From: Candidatus Tectimicrobiota bacterium
GTDB lineage: Bacteria; JACPUC01
Length of the DNA: 64,000 nt
NCBI GenBank assembly: GCA_016192455.1
Contig: JACPUC010000029.1
Location: 62,001-126,000 of the forward strand
Reading direction: 5' to 3'
Of this stretch, positions 19,822-29,362 are shown piece by piece. The number at the start of each line of letters is the position of its first letter. Position 1 is the stretch's first letter. Position numbers and translations under genes: made by a program. A model generated the notes under the pieces. The model saw only the letters and a list, made by a program, of their open reading frames with translations. It was not told the DNA's origin and made no database searches.

Positions 19822-20209
19822 CGTCGAGCCACCGGAGCGGGTTCCTGGCAACGAGCCACCCACCCATCCCTGCACCATGATGAGAGGTGGGACGGCGTGC
19901 AGCTCATTCTCTCTGGCGAGGGCGCGCCGCCGCCTGCTCGCGGCAGGGAACCAACGGCGCCTCCGCCTTTTCTCAGCCTTCGTTCGCTGGCTGGCGCCGG
20001 GCGCGCACCTTGGGGGATCATGGCGGCGGCCGCTCCCTCCCTCCCCGCGCCTGCCGCGTCGGCGGAGCGAGTATGGCATACCAGCGAGGGAAAAAGCCAC
20101 GCAGGGGGGATGCCCGGCCCTGCTCACCCGAGCGGCCTCGCGGCCGGCGCGGGCGACGGAGCCGATCCCTGCGATGCAGCAAGGTTGCGGGTTCATCTCA
20201 GGAGTTCCC
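19822..20209. other. divergent intergenic region, nothing firm
   Basis: 388 bases between the divergently read MFS transporter and M16 peptidase. It must hold both promoters, but I see no convincing -35/-10 pair. The open frames through it are extensions of the flanking genes. Confidence 0.4.
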
Positions 20210-21655
20210 ATGGATCGCGCTGACAGGCTAGCGGTGCACCCGCGTCGCGGAGGCGTCCGCCTTCTGACGCTCCTTCTTCTTGCCGTGCTGGCTGGGCTGA
20301 GCGGCGGCATGCCGGCGGCGGCGAGCAGCCACGAAGGCAAGCTCCGCCTCGAGGTGCGGAGGTTCCAGCTCGACAACGGCCTGGAGGGACTGGTGCTGGA
20401 GGATCACAGCGCGCCCCTCGTGGCCGTGCAGCTCTGGTACCGGGCGGGCTCACGCAACGAGCGACCGGGGATGACCGGCATCTCCCACTTCCTCGAGCAC
20501 ATGATGTTCAAGGGCACCACGACCACCGCCGCCAACGAGTTCTCGCGCCTCGTGCAGCGCTTGGGCGGCACGGAGAACGCCTTCACGAGCAATGACATGA
20601 CGGTCTACTTCAGCACCGTGCCGGCGGACAAGCTCGAGGTGGTGCTGCGCCACGAGGCCGACCGGATGCTGAATCTCACCCTGCCGGCGAAGGAGATCGT
20701 CCCCGAACGCAAGGTGGTGATGGAGGAGCGCCGGCTGGGGGAGAATACCCCGCAGCGGCGGCTCTTTGAGGAGCTGGAAGCCGTCGCCTTCAAGGTGCAT
20801 CCCTACCGCTGGCCGGTGGTGGGCTGGATGGAGGACCTCGAGAACATCAGCCGCGACGAGCTGCTGCGCTACTACCGCACCTACTATCGGCCGGACAATG
20901 CACGCCTCGTGGTCGTCGGGGATACGACGCTGGAGACGGTGCGCGGCCTGGCCCAGCGCCATTTTGGGAGCATCTCCGGGAAAGGGTCCGACCGTCCCGC
21001 CAGCCCCGCCGCCGCGAGGGGACGGGAGCCCGAGCAGCTTGGCGAGCGCCGCCTCGAGGTCAACCTCCAGGCCAGCCTCCCCGTCGTGGCGATGGCTTAC
21101 CAAGCGCCGCCGGCGAACCATCCCGACAGCGTCGCGCTCGACCTCCTGGCCGCGGTCCTGGGGAGTGGCGAGTCATCGCGCCTGCACCGCGGCCTCGTCT
21201 ATGAGCAGCAGGTGGCGACGAGCGCCGACGCCGATGCCGATCTGAAGCTCGACGCCGGGCTGTTCACGATCTCCGCCAGTGTTCAGGCCGGGCACAGCGC
21301 CGCCGAGGTCGAACGTCGCATCGAGGCGGAGATCACCCGGCTGCAGGAGGAGCTCGTGAGCGAGCGGGAGATCCAGAAGGCGAAGAACAACGTCATGAGC
21401 AGCTTCATCTTCCGGCAGCAGGGCGTCATGAGCCAGGCGATGACGATCGGCTTCTTCACCTTCTACCGCCCCCTGGAGCAGCTCAACACCTACCTTGACA
21501 TGGTGCAGGCAGTGCAGCCCGAGGCCCTGCGCGAGGTGGCCCGGCGCATCTTGCAGAAGCGCTTCCGGACGGTGGCCGTCCTCGTGCCGAAGGCTGACGA
21601 GGCAAACCAGGGCACGCAGGCCGCGCCCAAGCCGGCGGCGCCTTCCCATCCCTAA
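20210..21655 (+). CDS. exported M16 family zinc peptidase
   Basis: 481 residues from the ATG at 20210, preceded by AGGAG (7 nt). Signal peptide: basic start then LLTLLLLAVLAGLSGG. The inverted zinc motif H-x-x-E-H is HFLEH (93-97), with the distal Glu in the FEELEAVAFK region. The middle GDTTLETVRGLAQRHFG and the inactive second domain with AVLGSGESSRLHRGLVYEQQ follow. One catalytic plus one inactive domain is normal for periplasmic YmxG/PqqL-type proteins. Only one M16 gene is here, whereas these often come as pairs. Confidence 0.93.
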   Translation: MDRADRLAVHPRRGGVRLLTLLLLAVLAGLSGGMPAAASSHEGKLRLEVRRFQLDNGLEGLVLEDHSAPLVAVQLWYRAGSRNERPGMTGISHFLEHMMFKGTTTTAANEFSRLVQRLGGTENAFTSNDMTVYFSTVPADKLEVVLRHEADRMLNLTLPAKEIVPERKVVMEERRLGENTPQRRLFEELEAVAFKVHPYRWPVVGWMEDLENISRDELLRYYRTYYRPDNARLVVVGDTTLETVRGLAQRHFGSISGKGSDRPASPAAARGREPEQLGERRLEVNLQASLPVVAMAYQAPPANHPDSVALDLLAAVLGSGESSRLHRGLVYEQQVATSADADADLKLDAGLFTISASVQAGHSAAEVERRIEAEITRLQEELVSEREIQKAKNNVMSSFIFRQQGVMSQAMTIGFFTFYRPLEQLNTYLDMVQAVQPEALREVARRILQKRFRTVAVLVPKADEANQGTQAAPKPAAPSHP

Positions 21656-21968
21656 GCACAGCCATCCCCTCGTCCGCCTATGCCGCGGCATCGCGCCGCG
21701 GGCGACCCCAGCCCATGCACCGTGCGAGGGCCCGGCGAGGGCCGCGTCTCGTCCCCCGTGGCCGCCGGCGCGCCCGCTGCCGGCGCCTTGACATTTCGCT
21801 GCGGATGGGTGAAAACAGGGGCGCTCGTTACGGCTGTCGAGGCGGCTCGGGGGCTGCGTGAGACTGGAGAAGGACGCAACCCGCCACGCTGTGGCGCGAG
21901 AGCTGGAGCTCCTTCGTGGGCTCTCCAACGTATCGGCGTCTCCATGCCACTCAGGAGGAGGAATTGCT
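21656..21968. other. leader of the binding-protein gene, weak promoter candidate
   Basis: 313 bases without a gene. A TTGACA at 21788-21793 is followed after 17 bases by GAAAAC, a poor -10. It could drive the binding protein at 21969, but evidence is weak. Confidence 0.25.
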
Positions 21969-23138
21969 ATGAAGGCACAGCGCGCGTTCTGTGGGCTCAC
22001 GGTCCTGCTCATCGTCTGCGGTCTCGCAGTCTTTGCCGGCGGCGCCGCGCGGGCGGCGGAGGATGTGGTGATCGGCGTTCCCCTGCCGGCCTCCGGCCTC
22101 ATGTCCTACTTCGGCAAGCAGCAGCTCGTCGCCACCGAGATGGCGGTGGAGGACATCAACAAGGCGGGGGGCATTAAGGGACGCAAGGTGCGCATGATCT
22201 TCTACGACACCGCCAGCAAGCCCGAGGAGGCCATCAACACCGTCCGCAAGCTCATCGATTCTGACAAGGTGCTGGCCATCGCGGGACCGCTGCTGAGCAG
22301 CGAGACGCGGGTGGCCTTCCCGGTGGCGAACCGCGCCGGCGTGCCGATCGTGGCGTCGGCCTCCTCGGCGCCGGGGATCGGCGCCGCCAACCGCCCCTGG
22401 GCCTTCCGCAACACCGTCCTGGAGGCCGACACCGCCCGCCCCGCCCTCGAGTACTGGGTGAAGGGGAATAAGATCAAGCGAGCCGCGATCATCGTCGACA
22501 ACAAGGACTTCGTGAGCAAATCGTACGGCGCGCAAGTTATTCCCGATCTCTTTAAGGAGTTCGGGGTCCAAATCGCCGATACCGTGAGCTTCCAATCGGG
22601 CGACGTCGACTTCTCCGCCCAGGTGACGAAGGTCAAGCAGGCGACGCCGGATGGCATCGTGATGGCCGCCCTGCACAACGAAGCCGCGGCAATCGCGCGG
22701 GAGCTACGCCGGCAGGGAGTGACGCAGCCGCTTTATGGCGGCGGGCCGCTCGCTGGCGAGTACTTCATCGAGCGCGGCGGCGCCGCCGTGGAGGGGACGA
22801 TCATCGGCAGCGGTTTCTGGGTCGATAACCCCGAGCCCAAGATCGCCGCCTGGGTGAAGCGCTACAAGGAGCGCGATCCCCTGCGCGGCGCCCCGCACCA
22901 GGTCGCCGTGTACCAATACGAGACCATGATGATCTACAAGCACTGCATCGAATCGCCCGGCGTCACGCTCGATCCCAAGGATATCAAGAAGGACCGGGAA
23001 AAGATTCGCGAGTGCTGGGCTGGGCTGAAAAATTTCCCCGTTCTGAGCGGCGCGATGAGCATCAATAAGGATGGCGACGGCGAGCGCAAGTCGCTCATCC
23101 TGCAGGTGAAGAACGGCAAGTTCGCGTTGCTGAACTGA
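21969..23138 (+). CDS. ABC transporter substrate-binding protein, branched-chain amino acid (LivJ) type
   Basis: 389 residues from the ATG at 21969, after GGAGGAGG at good spacing. Signal peptide: FCGLTVLLIVCGLAVFAGGA with cleavage near ARAA-ED. The mature part is a type I periplasmic binding fold (Peripla_BP_6): VVIGVPLPASGLMSYFGKQQ, ATEMAVEDINKAGGIKGRKV, IAGPLLSSETRVAFPVANRA. Ligand likely an amino acid, amide or aromatic acid. No permease or ATPase genes are adjacent. Confidence 0.93.
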   Translation: MKAQRAFCGLTVLLIVCGLAVFAGGAARAAEDVVIGVPLPASGLMSYFGKQQLVATEMAVEDINKAGGIKGRKVRMIFYDTASKPEEAINTVRKLIDSDKVLAIAGPLLSSETRVAFPVANRAGVPIVASASSAPGIGAANRPWAFRNTVLEADTARPALEYWVKGNKIKRAAIIVDNKDFVSKSYGAQVIPDLFKEFGVQIADTVSFQSGDVDFSAQVTKVKQATPDGIVMAALHNEAAAIARELRRQGVTQPLYGGGPLAGEYFIERGGAAVEGTIIGSGFWVDNPEPKIAAWVKRYKERDPLRGAPHQVAVYQYETMMIYKHCIESPGVTLDPKDIKKDREKIRECWAGLKNFPVLSGAMSINKDGDGERKSLILQVKNGKFALLN

Positions 23139-23158
23139 GGAGACCCCGTCCGCGCGCG

Positions 23159-23220
23159 CTCGCCACGGCGCGCCTGCTGCGGCGTCAGGAAGCGACGCAG
23201 CGCGCCGCCACGCTGGCGAG
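23159..23220 (+). terminator. long stem-loop after the binding-protein gene
   Basis: CTCGCCA-CGGCGCGC pairs with GCGCGCCG (6-base bulge) TGGCGAG, with further pairing (GCGTC/GACGC) inside. It begins 20 bases after the stop codon. There is no U tract; the position suggests a terminator or mRNA 3'-end structure. Confidence 0.45.
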
Positions 23221-23454
23221 GCCGGCGGGGCAGACGAGGAGGAACGCCGATCACGCCCGCCGCCTCCGTGGCGGCTCCAGCTCCCGAGCTGAACCGCATC
23301 GGCAGGATGTTGCGGCTCGAGGGGGGGACTGTGCCCACCTCGAGCAGAAGCGCCCATCTCCACCCGGCGCATTCGGGCAGGCGGCCGCGAGGAGAGGGAG
23401 GAGGCGCGATCGTCCGCTCCAGCCGAGCCTCTGGATACTGGGAGGAACGAAACG

Positions 23455-24444
23455 ATGCGAGGAGTCCTCATCCGCGAGTTCGGGCCGATCGAGTCGCACA
23501 AGCTGGAAGACGTGCCCGCGCCGGTTCCAGGTGACGACGAGGTGCTCATCAACGTGCACGCCATCGGCGTCAATTTCCCCGATACCCTGATGCTGCAGGG
23601 GCTCTACCAGAAGAAGCCGGCGCGCCCCTTCGTGCCCGGGCGCGACATCGCCGGCGTGGTCGCCGCCGTCGGCAAGAAGGTGACGCGCTGCAAGGTCGGC
23701 GAGCGGGTGGTGGCCCTCGTCTGGTGGGGCGGCTATGCCGAGCAGACCGTGGCGCCACAGTCCAGGGTCTTCCACATGCCCCAGGGATTGGACTACGTGA
23801 CCGCCGCCGGCATGTTCACCGTCTTCAACACCGCCTACGTCTCCCTCGTCGTCCGCGGCCTGTACCAGCCCGGCGAGACCGTCCTGGTGAACGGCGCCGG
23901 CGGCGGCGTCGGCTCCTCCTGCGTGCAGGTCGCCAAGGCCAAGGGAGCCACCGTGATCGCCGGCGACATCACCGAGGCGAAGCGGCAGCTCGCCAAGGAG
24001 AACGGCGCCGATTCCACCATCGACCTCTCCGTCGGCGACCTGAACGAGAACCTCCGCCAGCAGGTCTTCGCGCTGACCAACGGGCGCGGCGTGGATATCG
24101 TCCTCGATCCCGTCGGCGGCGACGTCTTCGACGCCTCGCTCCGCGTCCTCGCCTTCGCCGGGCGCATCGTCACCATCGGCTACACCTCGGGTCGCCTGCC
24201 GGTGGTGAAGGCCAACTACCTCAACGTCAAAAACCTCTCCGCCGTCGGCGTGGCCCTCGACCTGCACTTCGATCACGCCCCCCAGACCATGGAGAAAGTT
24301 GTCGCCGACCTCTTCGATATGTACGTGAAGGGGAAAATCCGCCCGAAAATCACCGCCACCTACCCCCTCGCCGAATTTCAGAAGCCGCTCACGCTTCTGC
24401 ACCAGGGCAAGGCGATGGGCAAGATGGTGCTGACGGTGCGCTAA
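23455..24444 (+). CDS. NADPH:quinone oxidoreductase-like MDR protein
   Basis: 329 residues. Medium-chain dehydrogenase/reductase, zinc-independent quinone reductase type. N-terminal GroES-like domain (IREFGPIESHKLEDVPAPVP, VHAIGVNFPDTLMLQGLY, PFVPGRDIAGVV) and the Rossmann part with VLVNGAGGGVGSSCVQVAKA and VDIVLDPVGGDVFD. The zinc-ligand Cys/His set of true alcohol dehydrogenases is absent. GGGAGGAAC lies before the ATG at 23455. Likely reduces quinones or unsaturated carbonyl compounds with NADPH; substrate not defined. Confidence 0.9.
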   Translation: MRGVLIREFGPIESHKLEDVPAPVPGDDEVLINVHAIGVNFPDTLMLQGLYQKKPARPFVPGRDIAGVVAAVGKKVTRCKVGERVVALVWWGGYAEQTVAPQSRVFHMPQGLDYVTAAGMFTVFNTAYVSLVVRGLYQPGETVLVNGAGGGVGSSCVQVAKAKGATVIAGDITEAKRQLAKENGADSTIDLSVGDLNENLRQQVFALTNGRGVDIVLDPVGGDVFDASLRVLAFAGRIVTIGYTSGRLPVVKANYLNVKNLSAVGVALDLHFDHAPQTMEKVVADLFDMYVKGKIRPKITATYPLAEFQKPLTLLHQGKAMGKMVLTVR

Positions 24445-24829
24445 CGCCTGCGCCAGCGCCAGGCATGCTGATTGAGGACGGGGGAGCACGCTGGGCTTCC
24501 CCGTTGCGCCTCGTCGTCTGGCGCAAGGCTTGCGGTGCTGCGTGTCGCGCGCCCGCTGCGCTGATCCCCGCGCCGAGGGTCCGGCGTCGATGTCGGTGAC
24601 CGCGGCGCGGCTTGGCGGCGAGTTTCTCGCGTGGATGGATGCCTCTCGGAGCCTACCCGCTCCTGCGATCAGCCTTGGGTCTGCCTCGCTTCCCGACGCT
24701 GCGATGGCGTCGCCTGCCGTGTGCATCAAGCTCAGTCCCAGGGCGCGAATGTCTCCTCGCAGGGCGTGAGGCATCTCCTGGGGAGCCGGAGCATACACCG
24801 CAGAAAAAAGCATCCCTCCTGGCGATCGG
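24445..24829. other. gene-free stretch before tRNA-Leu
   Basis: 385 bases between the MDR gene and the tRNA. No coding or repeat signal recognised; the tRNA promoter should be here, but I see no clear boxes. Confidence 0.35.
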
Positions 24830-24914
24830 GCGAAGGTGGCGGAACTGGTAGACGCGCTGGACTTAGGATCCAGTGGGGTAACCCATGGGGGTTCAACTCC
24901 CCCCCTTCGCACCA
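24830..24914 (+). tRNA. tRNA-Leu (anticodon TAG)
   Basis: 85 bases including an encoded CCA. Acceptor stem GCGAAGG/CCTTCGC with discriminator A, D arm with AACTGGTAGA, anticodon stem CTGGA/TCCAG with loop CTTAGGA (anticodon TAG), a long class II variable arm (TGGGGTAACCCA) and T arm GGGGG-TTCAACT-CCCCC. All stems pair. Confidence 0.97.
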
Positions 24915-25814
24915 CCTGGGTTTCAAGGGGAGTCCGTATCGGGAGGCTCAGCCCTGCCCCGTACCGCGAGGTGTCCGGACATTCAATAAGTTCTGTGGCG
25001 GCTGCCATGCGGGAAGAAGACCTGCGTGGACAGCGCGGAGACAGTAAGCCCCCTGAGAGGCTTTCCATGGCCCGTCGCTGGCCGTTCCCTTCCTGTACGT
25101 TGGCCGCGGAACGTTCCAGGGGCGCCGTCGTGGGGGCGACGCACCGGCGGAGGGGGTGGCGCGGGAAGCGCCTGCCGGCGCGTCCGGTCAGGATGGGCGG
25201 AGTGACCCTGGCCTTGTCGATACCTGGGGATGAGACCTTGCAGCGGAATTGGATTCGTGCCATGCTCAGGCACCTCCTTCCGGAAGCCGCGGGGTTAGCT
25301 CCTTTGTGCTCCCGTCACGCATTGTTCTGCAATGGGTTAGTCAAAATGGTGAGGCTTTCGGGGGCAGGAATCGCGGCATCAACGTCTGGTCAAGAAGCGA
25401 TCTGCGTTGCTCCCTCCTGACGAGGTTCGAGGATGTTGTCGGATGAGTGCGGATTGGGAAAAGGTATCCATGGAAGTCGGATGTAGTTCATCTTTTTAGG
25501 TAGGAGGGAAACAGCGGATTAAGGGCGAGGGTTTCGATCATTGAGGAAGCCCTGATTTTCAGCCGCTGGCAGTGGTCCTATTCACGACAAGACGCCGGGT
25601 TCTCAACCGGCAAGACCATAGTTAACTCCGCAGATGACGCAGATTTCACAGATGAATCTGCGGAATCGGCGCAATCTGCGGATTCATCCCTTGGAGAGAA
25701 CCGCGGCGCGTGGGAGGTCGAAGTAGCGGAAAAGCGGCTGACACTGCAACAGAAGGAAACGGCTGCCGCTGGGTTCCGCTTCAGCGCCGGAAGATGGCGA
25801 GGGGGGGAGTGAAG
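24915..25814. other. gene-free stretch after tRNA-Leu, GC falling
   Basis: About 900 bases. The first 400 are GC-rich like the rest; from about 25300 the sequence becomes clearly richer in A and T. It holds one palindromic repeat at 25627-25682. No integrase fragment, attachment-site duplication or RNA gene was recognised. Confidence 0.4.
25627..25682. repeat. CCGCAGAT...ATCTGCGG palindromic repeat
   Basis: Outer arms TCCGCAGAT and ATCTGCGGA (56 bases in all) with internal CAGATT and AATCTG motifs. It matches the style of a dispersed repeat seen in many bacterial genomes, in which copies of CGCAGATT and AATCTGCG alternate. Only one copy was found in this window. Confidence 0.6.
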
Positions 25815-26795
25815 GTGAGGAAGTTTGTTGTCTCTGTGCTCTTGGTAACGCCCATCACGTTCGTCCTGCTCGCCTCTTTCACCTCCTTGACAGCCTGCGC
25901 GCAACAGAAAGTGCCTCTCACCTACGGGTTTTCCAGTGATGTTGGGCGGCAGACGATCCACTATGCCTTGAGTAGGGGTTTGGTGCGTTCAGATGCCGTC
26001 GAGGTGAAACTTTTCCCGCAGTCGATTGACGCCTTGGTGGTGGCCCTGGGCACCAAGCGCTATGAGGTTTTGGAGACCTCGTCCTTCGGATTTTTGGCGG
26101 CTCGATCCCGGGGTGTGAACCTTGTTATTATCGGCAAGGGGTATCGGACGATAGACGGGCAGTATATCCTCGTCAGTAAGGACTCGCCCTTGCAGGGGCC
26201 GCAAGAACTGCGGGGGAAACGTGTCGCCATCACCGCGCTCGGTTCGACTTCCGTGGGGCTGCTCCGCCTGGTGTTGAAGCACAAGTATCAGTTGAATGTC
26301 GATAATGTCCGCTGGCAGGAAATCCCGATGTCGAACATCAGTACGGTGATAAACCGTGGTCAAGCCGAGGCCGGCTATACCTTCCAGACGGCGTCCTACC
26401 GAAGTTTGAAAACGGGCTTGTTTAAGGTCTTGATCAACGTTTCAAAAGAGTTTGAGGAGCTGTTCAAGATCGAATACATTCCATCGGTTTTTGTGACGTA
26501 CCGCGACGTCGTTGAAAAATCACCGGCTGCGATCCGCGAGTTTCAGCGCCTCCTCGCTGCCTCGATTGAGTATGGCCGCGCGCACGCGAACGAGGTCATC
26601 CCGCAGATCGTGAAAGAGCGCGGCTTGGACCCGGAGATGCTGCAGAAATGGATCGACTGGAATGTTGGTGGAGGGCGCTTGAGCGACGCGGATATCGCCG
26701 CGTACCAACGCCAGTGGAAGCTGGCGCAGGACTCCGGCATCCTCCCCGCCCAGGAAGTTACCGCTGACATGTTCTGGAAGGGATTCTGGGAGTAG
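25815..26795 (+). CDS. NMT1/TauA-like substrate-binding lipoprotein
   Basis: 326 residues from a GTG at 25815, which has GGGGGAG 5 nt before it; an in-frame ATG at 25794 is the alternative. The N-terminus (VRKFVVSVLLVTPITFVLLA) ends in the lipobox LTAC, so it is probably a lipoprotein. The mature part is an NMT1-like binding fold: YGFSSDVGRQTIHYALSRGL, SIDALVVALGTKRYEVLETS, ELRGKRVAITALGSTS. Ligand unknown; no permease or ATPase nearby. Codon use is less GC-biased than in the flanks (for example CTTGTTATTATC), suggesting different ancestry. Confidence 0.88.
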   Translation: MRKFVVSVLLVTPITFVLLASFTSLTACAQQKVPLTYGFSSDVGRQTIHYALSRGLVRSDAVEVKLFPQSIDALVVALGTKRYEVLETSSFGFLAARSRGVNLVIIGKGYRTIDGQYILVSKDSPLQGPQELRGKRVAITALGSTSVGLLRLVLKHKYQLNVDNVRWQEIPMSNISTVINRGQAEAGYTFQTASYRSLKTGLFKVLINVSKEFEELFKIEYIPSVFVTYRDVVEKSPAAIREFQRLLAASIEYGRAHANEVIPQIVKERGLDPEMLQKWIDWNVGGGRLSDADIAAYQRQWKLAQDSGILPAQEVTADMFWKGFWE

Positions 26796-26914
26796 GTGGA
26801 GTGGTTGAATTGGGAGCGACGTGTGCAGCCCGCCGCGTGGTGTGGTTCATCGCGTCGTGGTGTCGTATCACTGCAGATCGCCCCTGTGCGAATGCACGGG
26901 GAGGGGGGAAGACG

Positions 26915-27877
26915 ATGGTCAGGAGAGATCGTTGCATGAGATGGGTTGCCGCCTTCGCGATAGGCCTCCTTGCCTTGGGCGCCGTCGTCAAAGTCTCCGT
27001 CGCTCAGGCCCCGCCGGTCCCGCCCCTGGTGAAGCCGGGGTTCACGACGAAGATTGCCGAGAACGTCTACGTCATCCCGGATCACGATGTGCGTCTCGTA
27101 CCCAACATCGGCATCCTGGTTGGTCAGAACGGCATTCTCGTGGTCGATACCGGCATGGGACCGAAGAATGCTGAAACGGTTCTCGGTGAAGTGCGTAAGA
27201 TCAGCAACAAGCCGATCCTCTACCTCGCCATCACGCACATGCACCCTGAACACGGCATGGGAGCGCAAAGCTTCCCAAGCGAGACCAAGGTAATTTACGC
27301 CGAAGCCCAAAAAAAAGAGCTCGCGGACAAAGCTGAGCGCTTCATCAAGTTCTTCAGTGGGTTCAGTCCACAAATTGCGGAGCTGTTGAAGCCGGTGCGC
27401 ATCGTGCAGCCCACGGAAACTTTCCAGAGCGAGGCTCGCCTCAACCTCGGTGGTTTCCCGGTGCAGCTCCTGCATTTCGGGGCCTCGCATACACGGGGCG
27501 ACACGCTGATTTACCTCCCTGAACAGGGCATCATTTTTGCCGGCGATGTGGTCGTGAACGGCTGGTTCCCCATCATGCCTGACAACGATTCAAGCGGCAA
27601 GAACTGGATCGCCACCCTCGAAAAGCTCAAGGGGATGAAGCTGAAAACGGTGGTGCCCGGACATGGTCCCGTGGGTCAACCAACGATGATTGATCCGCTG
27701 CAGACCTACCTGACGACGCTGCGCAGCGAAGTCACCACTCTGCAAAAGCAAGGGAAATCGCAGGAGGAGGTGGTGAGCGCTTTGACGCCGGTGTTCAAGG
27801 AGCGGTACGGCACCTGGAAGGATAATCAGTGGCTGAAGAACGCCATTGGGCGGTTCTACGCGGAAGCCACGATGTGA
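26915..27877 (+). CDS. exported metallo-beta-lactamase-fold hydrolase
   Basis: 320 residues from the ATG at 26915 (GGGGGGAAG upstream). Signal peptide: WVAAFAIGLLALGAVVKVSV. The zinc site is ITHMHPEHGMG, H-x-H-x-E-H with Glu in place of the usual Asp. Later ligands: His in GASHTRGDT, bridging Asp in FAGDVVV, and His in VPGHGP. This layout fits the exported SoxH/quinoprotein-relay-like MBL group rather than true beta-lactamases. It lies 120 bases after the binding lipoprotein, in the same lower-GC patch. Confidence 0.88.
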   Translation: MVRRDRCMRWVAAFAIGLLALGAVVKVSVAQAPPVPPLVKPGFTTKIAENVYVIPDHDVRLVPNIGILVGQNGILVVDTGMGPKNAETVLGEVRKISNKPILYLAITHMHPEHGMGAQSFPSETKVIYAEAQKKELADKAERFIKFFSGFSPQIAELLKPVRIVQPTETFQSEARLNLGGFPVQLLHFGASHTRGDTLIYLPEQGIIFAGDVVVNGWFPIMPDNDSSGKNWIATLEKLKGMKLKTVVPGHGPVGQPTMIDPLQTYLTTLRSEVTTLQKQGKSQEEVVSALTPVFKERYGTWKDNQWLKNAIGRFYAEATM

Positions 27878-27892
27878 TTGGCACGGCGGTCT

Positions 27893-27926
27893 CGTTCGCG
27901 GCATCGGCGGGCCGGTGCCGCGAACG
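27893..27926. terminator. bidirectional terminator hairpin between convergent genes
   Basis: CGTTCGCGGCA and TGCCGCGAACG form a perfect 11-bp stem around a 12-base loop. It sits exactly between the stops of two converging genes (27877 and 27928), as expected for a shared terminator. No U tract is seen. Confidence 0.55.
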
Positions 27927-27927
27927 G

Positions 27928-28839
27928 TCACGCGGTCGCCGACTCCACCGTGGGTATGGCGAAGGCAGTGCTTGCGAGTTCGGCGAGGGGGATGGGCCGG
28001 CGGCCTAAACTCGTGGAGAAGAGCTCCATCTCTCTGCTCAAACTGGCGAGGTCGAGCTTCGCGACCCATCTGTGAGCCAGGCGGTCGTAGCATTCCTCGG
28101 CGAGGTCGCGCTGCAGGTGCCATCCTTCCATGAGGTAGGCCACGCTGGCTGGCCTGTCTGTCCGCATGGCTTGCACGCAGGCCGTGTACCCATGGATGAG
28201 CCGTTGCACGACCTCGGGGTGATCCCTGATGAACCGCTCCGTTGTCACCAGCGCATGGCTTGCCCGGCCGAAGAATGCCTGACTCAAATCCGCGACGACT
28301 CGAAAGCCGGCGCGCAGCAGGGCGAAACATTCGGGCGGACTCGACACCAGGCCTCTACATTGCCCAGTCGTGAAGGAGGTAAGGCGTTCCTCCGGGGTAT
28401 AGGCGCGCTGGTGGGCGGGGAAGGCGACGTCCAGTCCCGGCCTCAGTCCGTGCTGGCGCAAGAGGAACGCCGCATGCCACTCCGGCATGGCGCCCCTGGC
28501 AGGCGTCATGAGCGCGGCGCCGCGCAAATCCTCGAGCCGCCCCACCTCTGCCGGCGCCACGATGAGATGGAGTGGATTTTCAACTACCTGCACGATGATC
28601 TTCAAGCCGCGTTCGCCAGCGAAGGCTTTCTCGAAGACCCCCTCGGTTGAACCTCCGAAGTCCGCCTCGCCCGAGAGGACTGCTTCCACATTCTGGATGT
28701 CCGCGCGCACCATGACCTCGGCTGCCACACCCTGGGCGGCGAAGAAGCCTTGTTCCACCGCCATCCAGAGGGGCGCGATGTTGAGAGAATGAGCCATCAG
28801 CGCCAGGCGCACGGAATGCGATTCTCCTGCGCGCGCCAC
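27928..28839 (-). CDS. NMT1/THI5-like substrate-binding domain protein
   Basis: 303 residues from a GTG at 28839, 6 nt after AGGAGG; the frame also opens at an ATG 8 codons upstream without a site. The sequence begins almost directly with the binding domain (VRLALMAHSLNIAPLWMAVE, FFAAQGVAAEVMVRADIQN, VLSGEADFGGSTEGVFEKAF) and has no signal peptide. Similar leaderless NMT1-like proteins are known, but export would then need another route. The ligand is unknown and no ABC partners are adjacent. Confidence 0.83.
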   Translation of the reverse strand: MARAGESHSVRLALMAHSLNIAPLWMAVEQGFFAAQGVAAEVMVRADIQNVEAVLSGEADFGGSTEGVFEKAFAGERGLKIIVQVVENPLHLIVAPAEVGRLEDLRGAALMTPARGAMPEWHAAFLLRQHGLRPGLDVAFPAHQRAYTPEERLTSFTTGQCRGLVSSPPECFALLRAGFRVVADLSQAFFGRASHALVTTERFIRDHPEVVQRLIHGYTACVQAMRTDRPASVAYLMEGWHLQRDLAEECYDRLAHRWVAKLDLASLSREMELFSTSLGRRPIPLAELASTAFAIPTVESATA

Positions 28840-29362
28840 CTCGCACCTCCTGTGAAGCCGCATCTGATCGAAACCCGCACTGACGTCGGTTCGCAGCTCA
28901 ACAAGGGTGGCAGCCGGGGCTTCCAGCTCGCGCGGGGAGAGCCGCGCATGGCGTGACGCCGCCGCGAGCGCCTTCCCTCGGAAGACCCTCGGAGCATCTC
29001 CTCATGCAGCCGCGGAACCTCCCACGGTTCTTCACCCTTTCTACCGTGGCCTCCCCGTCGCTCACCCCTTCGCGCCACCCATTCGAGGCTGAATCAGCGC
29101 GGAGTCGGGAGATGCCTCGTGAGACCGGCGCACTCCGAGATGCAAGGCAAGCTCGGGCCGGAGGCGCGCCACTGTCGGGTCCAGCCCCTGGAGCCGCCTC
29201 CCGACAGCTCCCCTGGCAGGTAAACGAGAAGCCGCCGACACGTTGTCGGCGGCTTCTGGCAGCACAGTCACCCCATGCCCCCCGCGGGCTGACGGCAGGC
29301 TCTGCCGCGGTATGTGCGTCTGCGGCCAGGCGCCTTGCTTTGGGGGTCGGTAGTGTGGCTCC
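28840..29362. other. gene-free stretch with one perfect hairpin
   Basis: About 520 bases between the binding protein and the Tat-protein group. No coding signal. It contains the hairpin listed at 29227-29257. Confidence 0.4.
29227..29257 (-). terminator. perfect 14-bp stem-loop downstream of the Tat-protein group
   Basis: AGAAGCCGCCGACA-CGT-TGTCGGCGGCTTCT, fully paired with a 3-base loop, about 105 bases after the stop at 29363 of the last minus-strand Tat protein. No U run follows on either strand. Likely the end of that transcription unit. Confidence 0.5.

Noticed and set aside
24836-25420. 194-residue frame starting MAELVDALDLGSSG
   Set aside because: This start is the translation of the tRNA-Leu gene itself, a familiar false gene call.
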